From contig JAICPQ010000023.1 in assembly GCA_025929745.1 (NCBI GenBank), positions 1 to 15,437 on the forward strand: DNA of 15,437 bases, in the 5' to 3' direction. Origin of the DNA: Burkholderiales bacterium (GTDB taxonomy: Bacteria > Pseudomonadota > Gammaproteobacteria > Burkholderiales > SG8-39). How positions within the stretch are numbered: position 1 is the first letter of the stretch; every line of letters starts with the position of its first letter. The position numbers and the translations under genes are program-made. Positions 12,439 through 15,437 of the stretch are shown piece after piece. The notes under the pieces are model-generated. The model did no database searches. It was not told the origin of the DNA and saw only the letters and a program-made list of their open reading frames with translations.

Positions 12439-13367
12439 GCCTGGCGCACGAGGCTGATGGGCGGCTGGCGAGGGGAAGACGACCGGCGCACCCAATCCTC
12501 CACGAGGTTCGGCCGCTCGAGGCGTTCGAGCCACCAGAGGAAGGCTTTGCCACGCGGGCGTTCGTCCCAGGCGAGGAAAAGGTTCTCGCGCGGCGCGGGG
12601 CGCTCCAGCGCAATCTCGACGAGCTCGCCCGCGGCGAGTTCGCGGGCCACGATCGTGCGCGCGACGAAGCCAGCGGCCGCGCCGGCCTTCATGGCCGCGA
12701 TCTTGGCGTGCAGGGTAGGCAGGGCCATGCTCTTTTGGCCCGCATTGCAGCGTTCGGCGTCGGCCACGAGCGCGATTCTATGCTTGCGCAGCTCGTGCGC
12801 GGGAAGCGCGGTGCGCAGGGCCGCGAACGGGTGGCTCGGGCTCGCCGCGAGAATCCACTCCAGCGTGCCGACCTGGCGCGAGCGGTGGCGGCGCTCATTC
12901 AGCGCGCCTTCGGGCACCACGCCGAGGATCAAGTCGGCCTTATGCGTAACCAGCGCCTCGGCGAGCGCGCCAGCGTGGTGCGCGATGCGCACGTCAGTCT
13001 GCGCGTGCTGCGCGTCGGCGTAAAACTCGCGCAGGAGGTCGAGGAGCGGCGCGCACGGCAGAACGGGATCGAGCGCGATCGCAAGGCGCGCTTCATACCC
13101 TTCGGCGACATGCTTCACGCGCGCTTCCAGATCGCCGGCGGACTGCAGCAAGAGCCGTCCTTCATCGAGCAGCGCTTCGCCCGCCGGCGTGAGGCGAGGA
13201 CGATGACCGTTCCTCTGGAAAAGTGCGACGCCGAGGTCCTCTTCGAGCTTCTGCACGGCGTAAGTGATGGTGGAGGGCACGCGGAAGAGCTCCTCCGCTG
13301 CGGCGGCGAAACTTCCGCGCCGGCTGATGGCGTCGAGTATCTGCAGACCTTCGAGTGAGAGCTTCAA
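12435..13367 (-). CDS. LysR-family transcriptional regulator
   Basis: This 310-aa DNA-binding regulator has an N-terminal winged helix-turn-helix (LEGLQILDAISRRGSFAAAA followed by EELFRVPSTITYAVQKLEEDLG, about 5-46). The linker helix follows, then the periplasmic-binding-protein-like effector domain from about residue 90. TTG 13367 is preferred because it gives the normal LysR beginning MKLSLEGLQIL. An in-frame ATG at 13427 adds 20 residues (MAGHSIDNCSTPERNP...) whose codons lack the GC-rich third position of the gene. The stop overlaps the pirin start, so the two are one unit and the regulator probably controls pirin and itself. Two dyads lie upstream, at 13397-13412 and 13443-13458, where an autoregulatory LysR site is expected. 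The effector is unknown. Confidence 0.9.
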   Translation of the reverse strand: MKLSLEGLQILDAISRRGSFAAAAEELFRVPSTITYAVQKLEEDLGVALFQRNGHRPRLTPAGEALLDEGRLLLQSAGDLEARVKHVAEGYEARLAIALDPVLPCAPLLDLLREFYADAQHAQTDVRIAHHAGALAEALVTHKADLILGVVPEGALNERRHRSRQVGTLEWILAASPSHPFAALRTALPAHELRKHRIALVADAERCNAGQKSMALPTLHAKIAAMKAGAAAGFVARTIVARELAAGELVEIALERPAPRENLFLAWDERPRGKAFLWWLERLERPNLVEDWVRRSSSPRQPPISLVRQA

Positions 13368-13396
13368 AATAATTCGCTGTGGGTTGCGTTCGGGTG

Positions 13397-13458
13397 TCGA
13401 ACAATTGTCGATGGAATGCCCTGCCATCGCCAGAGCGAACGTGTAGCGAAAACACTAC
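13397..13458. promoter_or_regulatory. Two dyad elements upstream of the LysR gene
   Basis: TCGAACAATTGTCGAT around 13397-13412 contains the 8-bp palindrome ACAATTGT. GTAGCG-AAAA-CACTAC (13443-13458) is a near-perfect 6+6 inverted repeat with one mismatch. Both lie 30-90 bp upstream of the likely LysR start, the normal place for LysR autoregulatory sites of the T-N11-A kind. The second also sits before the short plus-strand ORF. Binding is inferred only. Confidence 0.35.
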
Positions 13459-13471
13459 GCGGCGGGTCGAC

Positions 13472-13717
13472 ATGACGACTCGCGGGCGCCCAGGGCTGCA
13501 AGCCGTTCAATGGAAAGGCGCGGGCGAGGAGCGCCTGCTCGCCGACCGGCGTCAGCGCGTGCGCGACGTACGCGAAAAGCCGGACGGCGCGCTTTGCGTC
13601 CGTGACCGACACTTCGTCTACCGCGTCGGCAGGCGCCTGTCGCCCACGACGCGCGCGTTCATGGACTTCGCGCGCGCAGAGGCGAAGGGCCTATTTCGCG
13701 ACTGCCTGCGCGGCTAG
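13472..13717 (+). pseudogene. Remnant ORF, similar to the C-terminus of a PQQ-dependent sugar dehydrogenase
   Basis: This 81-codon frame has strongly GC-rich third positions, so it is or was coding. The segment EERLLADRRQRVRDVREKPD followed by GALCV resembles the last beta-propeller blade of aldose/sorbosone-type PQQ sugar dehydrogenases (GEERLLAD..QRIRDVR.GPDGALYVLTD). Directly after it a second frame reads VTDTSS, the expected continuation, while the original frame reads RDRHF before VYRVGRR. A small frameshift pair has probably damaged it. The tail RRLSPTTRAFMDFARAEAKG looks unlike a dehydrogenase and somewhat like a LysR C-terminus. No signal peptide, PQQ-binding blades or Shine-Dalgarno remain. 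The stop shares the CTAG with the stop of suhB. It could instead be an intact small gene; I favour a relic. Confidence 0.45.
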
Positions 13718-14487
13718 CGCAAGGCTTCGAGCAGCGCCGAAAACACCTTCGGCGTCGCGCACGCGATCTCGCCCGAGTCGAGATATCCCGCGTCGCCGCG
13801 CAGGTCACCCACTAGACCGCCAGCCTCGAGAATCATGAGCGCGCCCGCGGCCATGTCCCACGCTGAAAGTCCCATCTCCCAGAACGCGTCGAGCCGGCCG
13901 CAGGCGACGTAGGCCAGATCAAGGGCCGCTGCGCCGGCGCGGCGCACGCCCGCTGCTGTCTGCATCATGGTCTTGAGCTGGCGCGTGTAGAGCTCGATGC
14001 GTTCCACCTCGCGGAACGGAAATCCGGTGCCGACGAGCGCGTCGCCGAGGCGTGCGCACTTCGACACGCGGATGCGGCGATCATTGAGGAATGCGCCGCG
14101 GCCTTTAGAGGCTGTGAAAAGCTCGTTCTTGGTTGGGTCGTAGATCACACCGTGCGCGAGCGCGCCGCGGTGGCGGATCGCAATGGAGACGCAGTACTGC
14201 GGGAAGCCGTGAATGAAGTTGGTGGTGCCATCGAGCGGATCGATGATCCACTGATACTCGGCTTGTCCCGGGGTGGCGCCCGACTCCTCAGCGAGCACCG
14301 CGTGGTCGGGATAGGCCTTGCGTACCGTCTCGATAATCGCCGCTTCCGCGGCGTGGTCCACCTTGGTGACGAAGTCGTTCCTCTGCTTCGCCCGCACCTC
14401 GAACCCACCGCCCTCCAGCGCCGCGCGATTGATGACCGAGCCGGCGCGGCGCGCGGCGCGTACGGCGATGTTGAGCATGGGGTGCAT
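13714..14487 (-). CDS. suhB: Inositol-1-monophosphatase family protein (SuhB-like)
   Basis: This 257-aa cytoplasmic, Mg-dependent sugar-phosphate phosphatase starts MHPMLNIAVRAARRAGS, almost the same as E. coli SuhB, which fixes the ATG at 14487. The metal site is complete: Glu67-Glu68 (LAEESG), Asp83-Pro-Leu-Asp86-Gly-Thr (DPLDGTTNF) and Trp210-Asp211 (WDMAAG). SuhB hydrolyses inositol monophosphate and in E. coli also joins the rRNA antitermination complex; that second role here is only inferred. It diverges from trmJ across 21 bp. A minus-strand TAGAAT (14502-14497) lies 9 nt before its ATG and no Shine-Dalgarno is present. It ends face to face with the remnant ORF. Confidence 0.95.
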   Translation of the reverse strand: MHPMLNIAVRAARRAGSVINRAALEGGGFEVRAKQRNDFVTKVDHAAEAAIIETVRKAYPDHAVLAEESGATPGQAEYQWIIDPLDGTTNFIHGFPQYCVSIAIRHRGALAHGVIYDPTKNELFTASKGRGAFLNDRRIRVSKCARLGDALVGTGFPFREVERIELYTRQLKTMMQTAAGVRRAGAAALDLAYVACGRLDAFWEMGLSAWDMAAGALMILEAGGLVGDLRGDAGYLDSGEIACATPKVFSALLEALR

Positions 14488-14502
14488 GGGCCGCGTATTC
14501 TA
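14471..14502. promoter_or_regulatory. Shared symmetric -10 region between suhB and trmJ
   Basis: The seven bases TATTCTA at 14496-14502 read TATTCT on the plus strand (4/6, 7 nt before the trmJ ATG) and TAGAAT on the minus strand (5/6, 9 nt before the suhB ATG). One AT island in GC-rich DNA thus gives overlapping -10 boxes in both directions. TTGAGC (14471-14476) is a possible plus-strand -35 with a long 19-bp spacer. No good minus-strand -35 was seen. Both messages would be leaderless or nearly so. Confidence 0.55.
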
Positions 14503-14508
14503 GTGCCC

Positions 14509-15222
14509 ATGGTTCGCATCGTTCTCTGCCGCCCGAGCCATCCTGGCAACATCGGCGCCGCCGCGCGTGCGATGAAGACGATGGGGCTTTCCGATCTGCG
14601 CCTGGTGGCGCCGGAGCGTTTCCCAGCGAAGGAGGCCGAATGGATGGCGACGAACGCCGCGGACGTTCTCGAGCAAGCGAAGCTGCATGCCACGCTGCAC
14701 GAGGCGATTCACGATTGTGTCGCCGCCTTCGCACTCTCTGCGCGCGGGCGCGAATGGTCGCCGCAGGTGCTGGACGTGCGCACCGCGGCGCTGCGCGCGG
14801 CCGAAATCGAAGGTCCTATTGCGTTCGTTTTCGGCAACGAGACGGCGGGGCTAACCAACGAGGAAATGTTCAGCTGCCAGTACCTCGTGCACATCCCGGC
14901 GAACCCGGAATTCAGCTCGCTCAACCTTGCGCAGGCAGTGCAGGTGGTGGCCTACGAGCTGCGCATGTCTGTAGATGTGGCGATTCCGTTTGCGCGCGTG
15001 GAAAAGCGCGCCACGGTTGAAGACCTCGAGGGCCTCTATGCGCATCTCGAGGCGGCGGCGGTGGCGAGCGGTTTCATGACGCCGACCTCGCGCTTGCGCG
15101 AGCGCTGGCGGCGGCTTTTCTCGCGCGTGCCTGCTTTCGAGCGTGAGGAGGTGAACATCCTGCGCGGGCTGCTCAAAGCCCTCATGCCGGCCAAGCATGG
15201 CGGCCATGAGCCGCGGGAATAG
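14509..15222 (+). CDS. trmJ: tRNA (cytidine/uridine-2'-O-)-methyltransferase TrmJ
   Basis: This 237-aa cytoplasmic SPOUT-fold enzyme 2'-O-methylates tRNA position 32 with S-adenosylmethionine. It starts MVRIVLCRPSHPGNIGAAAR followed by AMKTMGLSDLRLV, the TrmJ/TrmH N-terminal motif. The knotted SAM-binding C-terminal half of the domain shows IAFVFGNETAGLTNEE and LVHIPANPEFSSLNLAQAVQVVAYE. The C-terminal ~75 residues, with FERE and EVNILRGLLKALM, match the TrmJ dimerisation tail. The ATG at 14509 is the natural start; an upstream in-frame extension runs antisense through suhB. No Shine-Dalgarno is present. Gene order suhB-trmJ-cysE is one I know from beta-proteobacteria. Confidence 0.95.
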   Translation: MVRIVLCRPSHPGNIGAAARAMKTMGLSDLRLVAPERFPAKEAEWMATNAADVLEQAKLHATLHEAIHDCVAAFALSARGREWSPQVLDVRTAALRAAEIEGPIAFVFGNETAGLTNEEMFSCQYLVHIPANPEFSSLNLAQAVQVVAYELRMSVDVAIPFARVEKRATVEDLEGLYAHLEAAAVASGFMTPTSRLRERWRRLFSRVPAFEREEVNILRGLLKALMPAKHGGHEPRE

Positions 15223-15252
15223 TTGAACGTTTTAGTCGGACACCCCTAGAAT
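15223..15252 (+). promoter_or_regulatory. Predicted sigma-70 promoter of cysE giving a leaderless start
   Basis: TTGAAC (15223-15228, 4/6) is followed after an 18-bp spacer by TAGAAT (15247-15252, 5/6). The GTG start codon of cysE at 15258 is 5 nt beyond the -10, so transcription starting at the normal distance would begin on the GTG itself. The -35 overlaps the region just past the trmJ stop. Confidence 0.65.
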
Positions 15253-15257
15253 GACTC

Positions 15258-15437
15258 GTGTTCAACAAACTTAAAGCCGACATCGACTGCATCCTAGAGC
15301 GTGATCCTGCTGCGCGTTCGCGCTGGGAGGTGCTCACGTGCTACCCGGGGCTGCACGCCATCTACATTCACAAGCTGGCGCATTGGTTCTGGGAAAACGG
15401 CCTGCAATGGCTCGGCCGCTTCACCTCTCACCTCGGC
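15258..15437 (+). CDS. cysE: Serine O-acetyltransferase, N-terminal part (3' end outside the window)
   Basis: Sixty codons are visible, starting GTG 15258: FNKLKADIDCILERDPAARS, then WEVLTCYPGLHAIYIHKLAH and a tryptophan-rich helix. The ERDPAARS and YPG.HA...H..AH segments are the N-terminal helical domain of CysE. The enzyme acetylates serine with acetyl-CoA in the first step of cysteine synthesis. The catalytic left-handed beta-helix is beyond the window. The nearest ATG (15251) is out of frame. No Shine-Dalgarno precedes the GTG, and a -10 box lies 5 nt upstream, so a leaderless message is likely. It follows trmJ by 35 bp but has its own promoter. Confidence 0.93.
   Translation, partial: MFNKLKADIDCILERDPAARSRWEVLTCYPGLHAIYIHKLAHWFWENGLQWLGRFTSHLG

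Noticed and set aside
11923..13023. 366-aa plus-strand frame
   Set aside because: It is antisense to pirin and LysR, both of which have clear family motifs. The frame is open only because of the GC bias.
13364..13612. 82-aa minus-strand frame upstream of LysR
   Set aside because: It has no family resemblance, and its codon third positions are worse than those of the plus-strand relic it overlaps.
14152..14508. N-terminal extension of trmJ from 14152
   Set aside because: It is antisense to suhB. TrmJ similarity starts at MVRIVL (14509).
1..15437. CRISPR array, tRNA/rRNA genes, insertion sequence or prophage
   Set aside because: I saw no regularly spaced repeats, no cloverleaf or rRNA sequence and no transposase, integrase or phage-like frame. 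The only notable long repeat is the 18-bp pair.

Overview
The window is GC-rich, densely coding chromosomal DNA. It most likely comes from a betaproteobacterium, probably an environmental Burkholderiales-like lineage. The lineage call rests on two orphan Bug/TctC-type periplasmic receptors, a phasin of the polyhydroxyalkanoate type, the infA-csp pair, and the trmJ/suhB divergent pair followed by cysE. I see no tRNA, rRNA, CRISPR array, transposase or phage gene, and no gene-free stretch above 300 bases.

Layout. 1-1883 (+) is the end of a catabolic operon: the C-terminus of an enoyl-CoA hydratase, a cupin, and a Bug receptor. 1920-3970 (-) is a second two-gene unit, a Bug receptor followed by a 364-aa MetE C-terminal-domain homologue. 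It diverges across only 18 bp from a second, different MetE-like gene at 3989-5170 (+). Next come a phasin (5336-5794) and a class II aldolase/adducin family protein (5907-6671). A single-copy-looking 18-bp sequence is repeated exactly on both sides of the phasin segment. 6676-8490 (-) reads, in transcription order: two tandem paralogous proteins of unknown function with a 4-nt ATGA overlap, translation initiation factor IF-1 with an extended basic tail, and a cold shock protein ending in a clear intrinsic terminator. A 135-aa unknown protein (8575-8982, -) is divergent from a phospholipase D/cardiolipin synthase-like protein (9063-10316, +). A 78-aa zinc-ribbon protein (10300-10536, -) is divergent from a COX15-like heme A synthase (10563-11588, +). 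Pirin and a LysR regulator (11539-13367, -) are joined by a TTGA start/stop overlap. A short degraded-looking ORF (13472-13717, +) abuts suhB (13714-14487, -). suhB diverges across 21 bp from trmJ (14509-15222, +), and cysE begins at 15258 and leaves the window.

The first third looks like accessory catabolism, with acquisition of organic acids and acyl-CoA or methyl-group chemistry of unknown substrate. The rest is mostly housekeeping: translation and cold response, membrane lipid, heme A, tRNA modification and cysteine synthesis.

The most interesting structural signal is promoter architecture. Several genes (cysE, the aldolase, suhB, trmJ, and perhaps four more) have a TAGAAT-like -10 hexamer only 5-9 nt before the start codon and no Shine-Dalgarno. 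This predicts leaderless transcripts. In two tight divergent pairs a single near-symmetric AT island seems to serve both directions. I did not find convincing evidence of a new defence or mobile system. The tandem unknown paralogues at 7430-8490 are the best candidates for an undescribed function.
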